A stretch of 14,609 nucleotides of DNA from CAZNLL01 sp964573885 (GTDB lineage Bacteria > Desulfobacterota > DSM-4660 > Desulfatiglandales > Desulfatiglandaceae). Positions 1 to 7,620 of the stretch are shown here, piece by piece. Made by a program: the position numbers and the translations under genes. The stretch's first letter is position 1; every line of letters starts with the position of its first letter. The notes below the pieces were generated by a model. It did no database searches and was not told the origin of the DNA. It saw nothing but the letters and a program-made list of their open reading frames with translations. Where the stretch lies: NCBI GenBank assembly GCA_964573885.1, contig CAZNLL010000103.1, positions 1 through 14,609 of the forward strand. The letters are read 5' to 3'.

Positions 1-175
1 TGGGTGGGAAGTGTTGCTTGGTGTTCACATAGCATGCCTTCAGCACCTTTTCCAGGACAAGGTGTCCAACAAAGAGACACCAGTCAAACTTTTTGGCTTT
101 AAAAAGCGACTCTGCCACTTCTAAATCGTGGCGAGCGGAATTGAGCCAGTATGATGTTTGCTCTTTGATACCCAT
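1..175 (-). CDS. HEPN-domain protein, N-terminal part (runs off the left edge)
   Basis: Reading the minus strand from the ATG at 175 gives an open frame to the window edge (58 codons), starting MGIKEQTSYWLNSARHDLEV. The layout W-x4-A-x2-DL-x2-AE, a short loop, then a GHLVLEKVLKA helix is typical of the first two helices of HEPN domains (PF05168 type). These small helical proteins often act as ribonucleases or toxins and often pair with minimal nucleotidyltransferases (MNT). The start codon overlaps the stop of the upstream PIN gene in a TAATG junction, so translation is very likely coupled to it. The catalytic R-x4-6-H motif would lie beyond the window, so I cannot tell an active toxin-type HEPN from an inactive one. 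The domain call is good; the role is inferred from context. Confidence 0.8.
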   Translation of the reverse strand, partial: MGIKEQTSYWLNSARHDLEVAESLFKAKKFDWCLFVGHLVLEKVLKACYVNTKQHFPP

Positions 176-561
176 TACCTGATGTCTATGTCTGTTTTGG
201 AGAAGCCCGCTCCTTTAAAAAGGAGAGGTTCACCGGAATGTTTCGACAGGGCGTAGGAACAACAGTCCCCAATATTGAGTCCGGCAGGATGCCGTCCTTT
301 TCCAAAGGCCCGCCATGCATGCCTGGCCAGTTCGACCTGGGCCTCGTCCAAAGCGACAGGCTCCATGCCTGCCCGATGTATCAAAAGATCCAGCTCCCGG
401 CCGCCGGCATCCCCCTTTTTGGCTTCGATGACGATCCCGGCCTCCAGGATTGAAAAAACGCTGACCAATCGTCTCGGATCTTTGGCAATGGCGTGGGCAA
501 AGGCCTCGGCTTCGGGTTCGCCCAGGAGTATGGCAATCAAAGCGGAGGAATCGATTACCAT
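175..561 (-). CDS. vapC: VapC-like PIN-domain ribonuclease (toxin)
   Basis: This 128-residue protein has the length and motif order of a VapC toxin. The N-terminal strand MVIDSSALIAIL carries acidic residue D4. Other acidic positions are E40 in the SILEAGIV helix, D99 in LNIGDCCSYAL, and D124 in the closing LLFKGAGFSKTDI motif. Together they match the Mg2+-binding pocket of PIN-domain endoribonucleases, which cleave RNA and are held inactive by their cognate antitoxin. The start at 561 lies 7 bases inside the end of the antitoxin gene, and the stop at 175-177 overlaps the start of the HEPN gene. All three are therefore translated from one message. No active-site residue appears lost and the frame is unbroken. 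Which RNA it cuts cannot be told from sequence. Confidence 0.9.
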   Translation of the reverse strand: MVIDSSALIAILLGEPEAEAFAHAIAKDPRRLVSVFSILEAGIVIEAKKGDAGGRELDLLIHRAGMEPVALDEAQVELARHAWRAFGKGRHPAGLNIGDCCSYALSKHSGEPLLFKGAGFSKTDIDIR

Positions 562-815
562 GGCTCATTAACCCCTACCTGATTGTAGCCCAAGATGTCA
601 TCCGGTGACCGTTCATCCCTATCCGGAATGGCACTGCAACGGTGGGATATCTTTCGTATTTCTTCGGCTATATCGGGATATTTCCTGCGGCCCCGGAGCC
701 GTTCCATCTGGTTTTCCAGGGCATGCAGGATGACCTGGGTGATGTTCTCACCGCTCATGGCTGAAATTTCCCTGGCAAGCTGTTCCACCCGTGGATTTCT
801 GATACTCAAGGCCAT
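555..815 (-). CDS. vapB: VapB-like antitoxin (Rv0623-type)
   Basis: This is an 86-residue protein starting MALSIRNPRVEQLAREIS, followed by a TGENIT-like turn (SGENITQVIL). That is the signature of the Rv0623/PSK-type VapB antitoxins. The first part is the dimeric DNA-binding region used for autoregulation. The charged C-terminal tail (about residues 45-86) is where such antitoxins wrap the PIN toxin. The ATG at 815 is preceded by an AGGGGAG ribosome site (820-826). The end overlaps vapC by 7 bases, the usual arrangement for balanced synthesis of the pair. The gene has its own promoter in the AT-rich gap at 843-880. The family call is strong; neutralisation of the adjacent PIN protein is inferred from gene order. 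Confidence 0.88.
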   Translation of the reverse strand: MALSIRNPRVEQLAREISAMSGENITQVILHALENQMERLRGRRKYPDIAEEIRKISHRCSAIPDRDERSPDDILGYNQVGVNEPW

Positions 816-842
816 TGTGCTCCCCTAAAGGCGTAATGAAAA

Positions 843-905
843 TATAAAAAAATATATATTCAGCACATATTTCTGTCAAGGTATATTCTGTGTACAAGGA
901 TATTC
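843..905 (-). promoter_or_regulatory. vapBC-HEPN promoter with direct-repeat operator candidate
   Basis: On the minus strand a perfect -35 TTGACA (plus coordinates 874-879) is followed after 17 bases by a -10 TATATT (851-856), placing the transcription start near 843, shortly before the vapB ribosome site. Two copies of a GAATAT(A)CCTTG direct repeat lie at 895-905 and 877-888, offset by 18 bases, and the second runs into the -35 box. A palindrome AATATATATT (851-860) covers the -10. VapB-type antitoxins usually repress their own promoter, so these repeats are the best operator candidates. The gap is clearly more AT-rich than the flanking genes. Confidence 0.7.
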
Positions 906-911
906 ATTTCT

Positions 912-2240
912 TTACTTACTTCCGCGGCCGGTCTTGAGGGCCCGGAAAAGGAGGTAGGGGCAAAACAGGGCCATCCCATAGAGAAAGGGGCGGAGGGGGA
1001 TGGCGTACCTGGGAAAAGGGGCCCCGGCCATATGGACCAGGGTGTAATAGATCAGGAGAAGGGAAGTCGCCCTGATCAGAAAAATCGCGTTCTGAGTGAA
1101 TTCCAGCTTAAAGAGGGGAAACCAGGCCAGGATACATCCTGTTGCAGCCAGGATCACCAAGGGCCAGTGAAGGGAAAACATCAGAAAGTGAGCGCCCTGG
1201 AAAAGGGGGTTGGTAAAATAGGGTGAGCTTGATACGGGATAGATAAAGATATCCCCCAGGATTCCCTGTACATTATCCCAGGACCAAAAAGCGACCGGTT
1301 TGCCGAGGAAAAACCATTTTATATGCCTCACGGGTTCCTGGGAGAAGCGTCTCGCCATTTCTTCAAGCACCGAAGAGAGATCCTTTCCGATCTCCCGGGA
1401 CCTGGGGTCGGCCAGGTAGGGGTACCCGTGGGTTTTCCACTTTTGATCAAAGGTGAAGTCAGGATAAAGCCCGTGATGGAGGAAGTTGATCATAAGCCTT
1501 TGGTCCGTGGGGGTCTTCAAAGTGATCATGTTCCGGATGATCCACGGCGAAATGATGAGGGCAAAGCCGAGGACCAGGAGGGCAAAAACACGCCTCCCCC
1601 TTTTCCAACCGAATTGAGAGACCATGAGGGGGGCCAGGCAGGGCAAAAAGTACTGCAGGGCCGGCCTGACCAGGCTCGCCATGCCCAGGACCAGGCCCGT
1701 GAACAGGCTGAACCAGGGGGTGGGTCTGCGCGCAAAAAGGCTGAGAAGCCAGAAAAAGGCCACCAGGAGAAAGGTGAACAGGGTCTCGGTGAGCAGGAAG
1801 CTGGGGGCCACAATGAGATGAGGGCTCAGAGCCGCCAAGAAGGAGGCGGCTACAGCCAAGGGCAGGGGCAGGAAGCCCCGAAAAAAGAGAAAGCTGACGA
1901 TCAGGGTGAGAGTACTGAGGCCGGCCTGAAAAACCTGGATGTTCTCCAGGATGTCCTGTGTAGGGAGGCCGGGGACAAAGGGGGTCAAAAAAAGGGGGTA
2001 ACCGGGGGGTCGTGCCGCGTCAGGGGTCACCGGGTCGTCAAGGTCCCGGGGGTGGCCCGGTTCACGGGAATAGGTATGCTTGTGGCGGAGGTTATAGGCA
2101 TACATATAGTACTGGCCCGCATCCGCCCTCAGGGGCGCCACCACCGTTGTATGGCGGACCGATTCAACCCTCAAATAAAGGCCGCCCAAAAAGATGACCG
2201 TTAGGAGAAATAAGACAATGGCCTTGCCCTTTTTACCCAT
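912..2240 (-). CDS. GT39/ArnT-like polytopic membrane glycosyltransferase
   Basis: This is a 442-residue membrane protein with a hydrophobic N-terminal helix (residues 7-22) and many further membrane segments. The first extracytoplasmic loop holds PLRADAGQYYMYAYN (D40) and DAARPPGYPLFL (74-85). Both fit GT-C fold enzymes of the PMT/ArnT superfamily, where a loop acidic residue binds the divalent metal or acts as base and the PPGYP-like motif precedes the second helix. Such enzymes move a sugar from a polyprenyl-phosphate donor to lipid or protein on the outer face of the inner membrane. It is the last gene of a run with a GT2 enzyme and another GT39 protein; 72 bases separate it from the GT2 gene. 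The ATG at 2240 has only a weak ribosome site. The acceptor is unknown. Confidence 0.82.
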   Translation of the reverse strand: MGKKGKAIVLFLLTVIFLGGLYLRVESVRHTTVVAPLRADAGQYYMYAYNLRHKHTYSREPGHPRDLDDPVTPDAARPPGYPLFLTPFVPGLPTQDILENIQVFQAGLSTLTLIVSFLFFRGFLPLPLAVAASFLAALSPHLIVAPSFLLTETLFTFLLVAFFWLLSLFARRPTPWFSLFTGLVLGMASLVRPALQYFLPCLAPLMVSQFGWKRGRRVFALLVLGFALIISPWIIRNMITLKTPTDQRLMINFLHHGLYPDFTFDQKWKTHGYPYLADPRSREIGKDLSSVLEEMARRFSQEPVRHIKWFFLGKPVAFWSWDNVQGILGDIFIYPVSSSPYFTNPLFQGAHFLMFSLHWPLVILAATGCILAWFPLFKLEFTQNAIFLIRATSLLLIYYTLVHMAGAPFPRYAIPLRPFLYGMALFCPYLLFRALKTGRGSK

Positions 2241-2312
2241 GTTCCGGATGTTGATCCTTCCCTTTTTAAATGGAGTCGCGTCAAGACCGGTGGAGGAAAA
2301 GAAGTACAGATC

Positions 2313-3002
2313 CTAAGGAAAAAGATTGTATTTAAGAATGCAATAAACCGCCTTAAGACCGTCCTTCCAGTTGACCTTTTTGCCCTCCTCATAGGAACGG
2401 CCGTAATAGGATATGCCCACCTCGTAAACACGGGCCTTGCGCTTGGCGACCTTGGCCGTGATCTCGGGTTCAATGCCGAATCGTTTTTGCTCGATTTGGA
2501 TGTCCTTGAGGATTTCTGTGCGAAAGAGCTTGAAACAGGTCTCCATATCGGTCAGGTTGAGGTTGGTGAACATATTGGAGAGGATGGTGAGGATCTTGTT
2601 GCCCACGTAATGCCAGAAAAGATGGACCCTGTGGGGACCTTCACCCAGGAACCGGGATCCGTAAACCACATCCGCCTTTCCTTCCAGGATGGGCGCCATC
2701 AACTTGGGGTATTCCCTGGGATCATATTCAAGGTCCGCATCCTGGATGACCACAAGGTCCCCGGTCACATGTTGGAGCCCTGATTTTACCGCCGCCCCTT
2801 TGCCCAGGTTTTTTGAGTGGTACACGACCCGGTCCACCTGGTGGGCCACCTCGGTCTCGATGAGTTCCCTTGTCCCGTCCCCCGAGTGGTCATCCACAAG
2901 GATGATCTCCTTTTCGGTTACCGGACACGCCTTGACCTTGGCGATGAGCCGGGGAAGGACGTCCTTTTCATTGTAACAGGGAATGATGATGGAAAGTTTC
3001 AT
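2313..3002 (-). CDS. GT2-family glycosyltransferase, DPM1/polyprenyl-phosphate sugar synthase-like
   Basis: This 229-residue protein is a compact GT-A fold enzyme. It begins MKLSIIIPCYNEKDVLP and carries the nucleotide-binding acidic pair ILVDD (D37, D38), a QDADLEYDP DXD motif (D88, D90), VVYGSRF and TDMETCFKLF (151-160). These match dolichyl/polyprenyl-phosphate mannose or glucose synthases, which transfer a sugar from GDP- or UDP-sugar to a lipid phosphate at the cytoplasmic face. No C-terminal membrane helix is visible, so it should be soluble or peripheral. The start lies 4 bases after the TGA of the upstream GT39 gene, suggesting coupled translation. The lipid-linked sugar it makes is the likely donor for the flanking GT39 proteins; that link is inference. 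Confidence 0.88.
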   Translation of the reverse strand: MKLSIIIPCYNEKDVLPRLIAKVKACPVTEKEIILVDDHSGDGTRELIETEVAHQVDRVVYHSKNLGKGAAVKSGLQHVTGDLVVIQDADLEYDPREYPKLMAPILEGKADVVYGSRFLGEGPHRVHLFWHYVGNKILTILSNMFTNLNLTDMETCFKLFRTEILKDIQIEQKRFGIEPEITAKVAKRKARVYEVGISYYGRSYEEGKKVNWKDGLKAVYCILKYNLFP

Positions 3003-3006
3003 GGTC

Positions 3007-4803
3007 TCACGTCTTTTCCGCCGGTAAAGGCACTGGGGTTGATTGTCTGAGCCGATCGGCCATTTCCCGGAGCCTTTTCAGGGCAGGGCCTTTGACCAGT
3101 AATTCCGCCCGAGCCAAGTGCTTTTTCCAGTCCGGCCGGCCCAGGGCCCGGGCCAGGCCCGCTTCGGCCAAATGGATCTCCACCAAGGAGGAATTCCGGG
3201 GCAGGTGAAGGCATACCTGTTGGATGAGCCGATAGGCATCCCTTCCGAACTCCCCTGTTCCCCGACGAAGGCTGATAATGGAAAACCCTGTCAGCTCCGT
3301 CACGTGAAGAAGAGGATCCTGCCTGAGCCCGCGGTGGTCCCCCCTTTCTTCAAGGGGGAAAGGAGCCGGGAGAAAGGGGTAGGGGGAATGGGGGGTGAGC
3401 CGGTATTCCCTCCAGTGAAAGAGGATGAGTACGGGCACTTGAGGCCCCTTTGCCAGGGAAGGCGATTCAAAGGCCAGGGGCACCATGTAGGTCAGCGGGG
3501 ATTCGCCCTTGGGGTACCGCAAGAACGCGGAAAAGGTGGGGCGGGGCTCCCAGCATCCATAAGGGGAAAGGGCGTCAAAGATCACGATGTCCCCAGGTCC
3601 ATAGTGGGCAGTCAGGTACCGGGCCAGGCCCCGCCAGTCCGTCTTTTTCCTGAGGCCCTTGGAGGCCGAAAGGGCCACTGCCGATTGAAAGATAAAAAAG
3701 GCGGCCAGGAGCAGCAAAAGGACGCGCCCGGGTCGAGCGATCCTCCAGGTGCCGAGACCGTTCCAGAGTCCCTGAAAGGTGACCGCTGAGAGGATCAGAG
3801 TCAGGGGCAGCATATATAGGGCATAGGGGGGGCGAAAAGGCAAATGGGTTTTGGCCTGAAATATAAAGAGGTTTAGAATGCATGCGCCTGGAAGAAGGAG
3901 GGCGCTGATCCATGGGAGAAATCCCCTCTTTAAGAGTCCAGATGGCCGGAAAAGAAAGGGGAAGAGGCCTAGGAGGATCAAAAGGGGGAAGGTGAGGGGC
4001 TCGGTCTGGACCACAAAGGCCTGCCACAGGGGGGTGGGATCAAAGGCCTTTATCCCCGCCGTGAGGGTATTGGTGAGGGAAAAGGACGTGTCCGCATATC
4101 TTTGACCCCTGGAAAGGATCAGGCGAAATCCGGGGACATAGGCTGCAAGGGCCGCCAATAGCGCCAGACCGCCAAAGGCGATATTCCGCCCTTCGCCTTT
4201 AAGCGCCGTTCCTTCCCGGATGAGAAGAACCAGGCGCCAAATCATAAGGATGAGGAAAAGGACACTGACAACAACCAGGGGCGAAAGCCCGCGGGAGTAG
4301 AGAAAGGCGGTACTCACAAAGAAGAGCAGGACGGCTCTGCCATAAGACTTCTCCCGGGCCGAAAGCAGGTGATCCAGGCAGGCCAGCACCACCAAGAAAA
4401 GGAAGATGGCAATGGAATAGGGCCGGGCCTCCTGGGAAAAATAGAGATTGAAGGGGAGCATGGCCCCAATGGCACCGGTCACCATGGCCACGGGCCATGA
4501 ACAGGTGCGGGCCACCAAGAGGGCGAGAAGGACCACCGACCCCGCTCCGAAAAGGGCGGCCGGGAGTCGAAGGGCGAATTCATTCTGGGAGAAGAGATAC
4601 ACGAAATGCCCGATCCAGTAGTCCAGGGGCGGCTGCTGTTGGGTTGCGGCATTATAAAGGATTTGGGCGCAGGACTGGGGGTAGTAGGAGACCTGCCTCA
4701 ATTCATCCATCCAAAGGCTTTCAAAACCCAGGTGGTGGAGCCTGAGGCCGAGGGCGAAGGCCGCGAGAAGGAGCCCGGCAAAAACCTTGGATGATCGACT
4801 CAT
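3007..4803 (-). CDS. GT39/ArnT-like membrane glycosyltransferase with C-terminal soluble domain
   Basis: This is a 598-residue protein of the PMT_2/ArnT superfamily. The first loop has FESLWMDELRQ (D33, E34), the acidic pair typical of the GT-C catalytic site. It is followed by QQQPPLDYWIGH (55-66) and FSQEARPYS, all characteristic of the family. About ten hydrophobic segments occupy roughly residues 5-390, and the last 200 or so residues are hydrophilic, probably periplasmic. It sits between the disulfide oxidoreductase (27 bases upstream) and the GT2 gene (4 bases downstream), all in one direction. A Pro-rich stretch near residues 465-490 coincides with a G/C-rich palindromic repeat at the DNA level and may be a later insertion. 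The family is clear; sugar and acceptor are not. Confidence 0.87.
   Translation of the reverse strand: MSRSSKVFAGLLLAAFALGLRLHHLGFESLWMDELRQVSYYPQSCAQILYNAATQQQPPLDYWIGHFVYLFSQNEFALRLPAALFGAGSVVLLALLVARTCSWPVAMVTGAIGAMLPFNLYFSQEARPYSIAIFLFLVVLACLDHLLSAREKSYGRAVLLFFVSTAFLYSRGLSPLVVVSVLFLILMIWRLVLLIREGTALKGEGRNIAFGGLALLAALAAYVPGFRLILSRGQRYADTSFSLTNTLTAGIKAFDPTPLWQAFVVQTEPLTFPLLILLGLFPFLFRPSGLLKRGFLPWISALLLPGACILNLFIFQAKTHLPFRPPYALYMLPLTLILSAVTFQGLWNGLGTWRIARPGRVLLLLLAAFFIFQSAVALSASKGLRKKTDWRGLARYLTAHYGPGDIVIFDALSPYGCWEPRPTFSAFLRYPKGESPLTYMVPLAFESPSLAKGPQVPVLILFHWREYRLTPHSPYPFLPAPFPLEERGDHRGLRQDPLLHVTELTGFSIISLRRGTGEFGRDAYRLIQQVCLHLPRNSSLVEIHLAEAGLARALGRPDWKKHLARAELLVKGPALKRLREMADRLRQSTPVPLPAEKT
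3334..3405. repeat. G/C-rich palindromic repeat inside a GT39 coding region
   Basis: A 7-base perfect inverted repeat (CCCCCTT at 3340-3346, AAGGGGG at 3352-3358) is followed by several runs of four to six G up to about 3400. The stretch is purine-rich on the plus strand and unlike the rest of the gene. On the coding strand it gives a Pro-rich segment (LTPHSPYPFLPAPFPLEERG) that interrupts an ordinary soluble domain. It resembles the short dispersed palindromic repeats common in Desulfobacterota genomes. Only one copy is in this window, so repetition is not shown here. Confidence 0.4.
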
Positions 4804-4830
4804 GCTGTTATCCCTCGGACGGGAAGTGGA

Positions 4831-6543
4831 TCACTCCAGCAAGTCCAGTCCCCACTTTTTGACGGCCGCCATGCCTCCTTGAAGGTTATAGGAATCCCTC
4901 AGTCCCATCTCATCCAGGGTGATCTGGGCCTCATAGGAGCGTACCCCCGTGTTGCAGATGAGGACCAGTTTTTTGTCCCCGGGCACTTCCCTGATCCTGG
5001 TCCTAAGCTGGCCCTGGGGAATGCTTTTCCAACAGTGCGGATATTTCTGGATAAAGGGCTCTGCATTTCCCCACTCCCGGCAGTCCAAAAACAGGACGTT
5101 TCCCTTGTCCCGCTTCTCCCACAATTCAGAGAAGACGTCCGCATCAATGACCCGGTTTTTCCCGGCCAATAGGTTCTCAGCCGTGTTGCCCAGAGCGTTC
5201 AGGACATCCATGGCCGAGGAGAAAGGAGGTGAATAGGGCAGTTCCAGATTGCTCACATCGGCCGTAGTGATGCCGTACTTGAGGAGGGGAGCCACTGCAC
5301 TGATCCGGGCCAAAACGCCTTCTCCCTTGCTGCCCAGGCCCTGTATGCCCAGGACCCGGGCCGAGCCCTTTTCCACCACCAGTTCCAGATACATGAGGTC
5401 CTTTTCGGGATAAAAGTGGGCCCGGTCGAACTGAACCACAAAGGCACTCAAGGCGTCCAATCCCTCCCTTTCGGCCGTCTCAATGCTCAATCCCGCACTG
5501 GCAACGGAGATTTCAAAGAGTTTGATGACAAAACTCCCTACGGCCCCTTCAAACTCGACGTTACCTCCGGCAAGATTGGACCCGATCACACGGCCCTGCC
5601 TGTTGGCCAGTGAACCCAAGGGCCAGTATCCCGGTTTTCCGGTGACCAGATTGGTGATCTCAACACAATCTCCCCCTGCGTAAATCTCTGGATCCGAGGT
5701 CTCCAGCTGTTTGTTGACTACAATACCGCCCCTGGGAGAGACCTCCAGACCCGCTTCTTTGGCAAGGTCCGAGTTGGGCGTGACCCCCACGGCCACCACC
5801 ACCATATCGGCTCCCAGGGTCCGGCCCCCGGTGATGACCCGCTCCACCCGGGTGTTCCCTTCAAAGCGCTCAACCCCTTCATTGAGATAAAAGGTGATTT
5901 CGTTTTCCTCCAGGTGCTGCTGGGCCATCTTGGCCATGTTGGGGCTGATGATGCCGGGAAGAATCTGGTCGGTAATTTCTACAACAGTGGTTTCAATGCC
6001 CCACAGGTCTGCCAGGGATTCGGCGATTTCAAGGCCGATGGCCCCTGCTCCCACAATAACGGCCTTTTCCACCCGGCCTTCCGCGATTTCCTTTTTGATG
6101 GCCATGGCCTTGTTTAGATCAGATATGGCGTAGATGCCATCCAGGTCGGCCCCGGGCACATCCAGCTTCCTGGGCCGACTCCCTGTCCCCAGGACCAGTT
6201 GATCATAAGAAAGTTCCTCTTTTTGGCCGGTCTGGATGTGTTCTATGAGCACGCTTTTTTTTCCCCGGTCCAGGGATAGGGCCCGGGCCCCGGTGATGAC
6301 ATGGATCTCTTTGGTGTCTCTGAAGAAGTCCTCGTCTCTGAGCATATGGAAACTGGTTTCCCGGAGCTGATCCGCATCGCTCACATCTCCGGATATAAAA
6401 TAGGGGATTCCGCATCCCCCATAGGAGATGCGGCTTTCCTGATCGATCATGATGACCTTTGAATCAGGTTCCAATCGCTTAAAGTGACAGGCGGCCTTAG
6501 GTCCCAGGGCTACCGCCCCTATGATAAGGATATTTTGTGGCAT
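4831..6543 (-). CDS. CoA-disulfide reductase-like flavin oxidoreductase fused to a rhodanese domain
   Basis: This is a 570-residue two-domain protein. Residues 1 to about 450 form a pyridine nucleotide-disulfide oxidoreductase: an FAD-binding N terminus (ILIIGAVALGPKAA), the single-cysteine active site ISYGGCGIPY (C44), an NAD(P)H site (VIVGAGAIGLEIAESL), an ATG-like IYAGGDCVE motif, and the dimerisation domain. One active cysteine rather than a CxxxxC pair is typical of CoA-disulfide reductases, NADH oxidases and polysulfide/persulfide reductases. Residues from about 465 to 570 form a rhodanese domain with active loop CNTGVRS (C530). Fusions of this kind reduce CoA-persulfide, polysulfide or disulfide and fit sulfur-cycling anaerobes. 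AAGGAG (6551-6556) lies 7 bases before the ATG. It heads the run of glycosyltransferase genes. The exact substrate is not certain. Confidence 0.9.
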   Translation of the reverse strand: MPQNILIIGAVALGPKAACHFKRLEPDSKVIMIDQESRISYGGCGIPYFISGDVSDADQLRETSFHMLRDEDFFRDTKEIHVITGARALSLDRGKKSVLIEHIQTGQKEELSYDQLVLGTGSRPRKLDVPGADLDGIYAISDLNKAMAIKKEIAEGRVEKAVIVGAGAIGLEIAESLADLWGIETTVVEITDQILPGIISPNMAKMAQQHLEENEITFYLNEGVERFEGNTRVERVITGGRTLGADMVVVAVGVTPNSDLAKEAGLEVSPRGGIVVNKQLETSDPEIYAGGDCVEITNLVTGKPGYWPLGSLANRQGRVIGSNLAGGNVEFEGAVGSFVIKLFEISVASAGLSIETAEREGLDALSAFVVQFDRAHFYPEKDLMYLELVVEKGSARVLGIQGLGSKGEGVLARISAVAPLLKYGITTADVSNLELPYSPPFSSAMDVLNALGNTAENLLAGKNRVIDADVFSELWEKRDKGNVLFLDCREWGNAEPFIQKYPHCWKSIPQGQLRTRIREVPGDKKLVLICNTGVRSYEAQITLDEMGLRDSYNLQGGMAAVKKWGLDLLE

Positions 6544-6585
6544 TATCAGGCTCCTTCTTGGACAAATTTTGGAATTTGGGTCCTA

Positions 6586-6615
6586 TTTATAGGGCATAAG
6601 GAGAGCGGTTTTCAA
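6586..6615 (-). promoter_or_regulatory. Candidate promoter of the oxidoreductase-glycosyltransferase operon
   Basis: On the minus strand TTGAAA (6610-6615) is followed after 18 bases by TATAAA (6586-6591), about 40 bases before the start codon at 6543. The match to sigma70 boxes is good but the spacer is one base long. No clear matching promoter for the divergent plus-strand gene was found in the rest of the 6544-6767 gap. Confidence 0.45.
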
Positions 6616-6767
6616 CGTTTTTGTCTTTCATGCAGCCATTTTCCGTGTTATCGTGATCGGATTCGCAGCCGGTTGCGGCAACTTCGGGCCCATGTCCGGG
6701 GTCCCACTGTTACGTAGGAGGAACAAGAGAGAGCCCCATGAGGGACTCAGAACTGTGGAGGACCACC

Positions 6768-7601
6768 ATGGCGTTTTCAGCGAGAAGCACTATACCCATA
6801 TTGTCCCTTGTGTCTTTAGTGGCGATTTTTCAGGTCTTGAACCCTAATCCGTCATGGGGCTCGGACAAGACCTTTAAAAATTCCTTGGGCATGGAGTTTG
6901 TTCTGATCCCTGCCGGATCATTCATGATGGGGAGTCCGCCCGATGAGCCTCACAGGGACAAAGACGAGGCCAGGCACAAGGTGACCATTACAAGGCCCTT
7001 TTACATCCAAACCACAGAAGTAACGGGCAAACAATGGCGTGCCTTGTCGGGATGGAAGCTTTTCGGCCGTCACAAGTCCACGGACAAACCGGTGGTAAAG
7101 GTGTCCTGGCACGACTGTATGCGTTTCATAGAGAAATTAAATGACCTCAATGAGGGTGTCTATCGTTTGCCTACCGAGGCCGAGTGGGAGTATGCATGCC
7201 GCGCCGGGAGCCAGGAGGCATACACCTGGGGGGAGACCATTGAATGCTCCAAGGCCATGTACGGGAACAATCGTCTGAAATCGGGGGTATGCACTGAGTT
7301 TAACGAGGCTCGAGGGCTGCCTGTGGACGGGCCGGCCCCGGTAAAGAGCTATGAGCCCAACCGTTGGGGCCTGTATGACATGCACGGTAATGTCTGGGAA
7401 TGGTGTGCCGATTGGTATGGACCTTACCCCAAGCATCCGGTCTCCGACCCGAAGGGGCCGGAATCCGGGGAGGTGCGGGTCAGGCGGGGCGGAAGCTGGT
7501 TCCGATTTGGGTGGTATTGCCGTTCGGCCAACAGGAACTGGGGCCGGTTGGACAACCGCTATCAAACACTCGGGTTCAGGGTGGTCCGGGAGGCGCCCTA
7601 A
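6768..7601 (+). CDS. Secreted SUMF1/formylglycine-generating-enzyme-like protein without the catalytic cysteines
   Basis: Starting at 6768 the product has 277 residues. I chose this ATG over the in-frame ATG at 6738 because GGAGG (6757-6761) lies 6 bases before it and the protein then begins directly with a signal peptide (hydrophobic residues 9-24, end near 30-32). The rest is one FGE-sulfatase/SUMF1 domain: NSLGMEFVLIPAGSFMMGS (38-56), YRLPTEAEWEYACRAG (132-147), GLYDMHGNVWEWCADWY (201-217), RRGGSWF (239-245) and the closing LGFRVVR. True FGE has two cysteines shortly after GGS(Y/W); here that loop reads FRFGWYCRSANR, and the one cysteine aligns with the later structural position. Sulfatase activation is therefore unlikely; a binding or other role of this broad family is more probable. 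It lies 19 bases before gpmI. Confidence 0.85.
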   Translation: MAFSARSTIPILSLVSLVAIFQVLNPNPSWGSDKTFKNSLGMEFVLIPAGSFMMGSPPDEPHRDKDEARHKVTITRPFYIQTTEVTGKQWRALSGWKLFGRHKSTDKPVVKVSWHDCMRFIEKLNDLNEGVYRLPTEAEWEYACRAGSQEAYTWGETIECSKAMYGNNRLKSGVCTEFNEARGLPVDGPAPVKSYEPNRWGLYDMHGNVWEWCADWYGPYPKHPVSDPKGPESGEVRVRRGGSWFRFGWYCRSANRNWGRLDNRYQTLGFRVVREAP

Positions 7602-7620
7602 AGGGAGACAGAGAAGAGGC

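Noticed and set aside
1323..2204. Long plus-strand frame (293 codons) opposite the second GT39 gene
   Set aside because: It is rich in G, E, Q and K as expected for the antisense of a GC-rich membrane protein gene; the minus strand has clear GT39 motifs.
6738..6767. Earlier ATG (6738) for the SUMF1-like gene
   Set aside because: Its AGGAGG is about 15 bases away, too far, while the ATG at 6768 has GGAGG at 6 bases and yields a cleaner signal peptide.
7351..7620. 90-codon upstream extension of gpmI
   Set aside because: It overlaps the SUMF1-like gene in another frame and lacks family similarity. The family start is at 7621.
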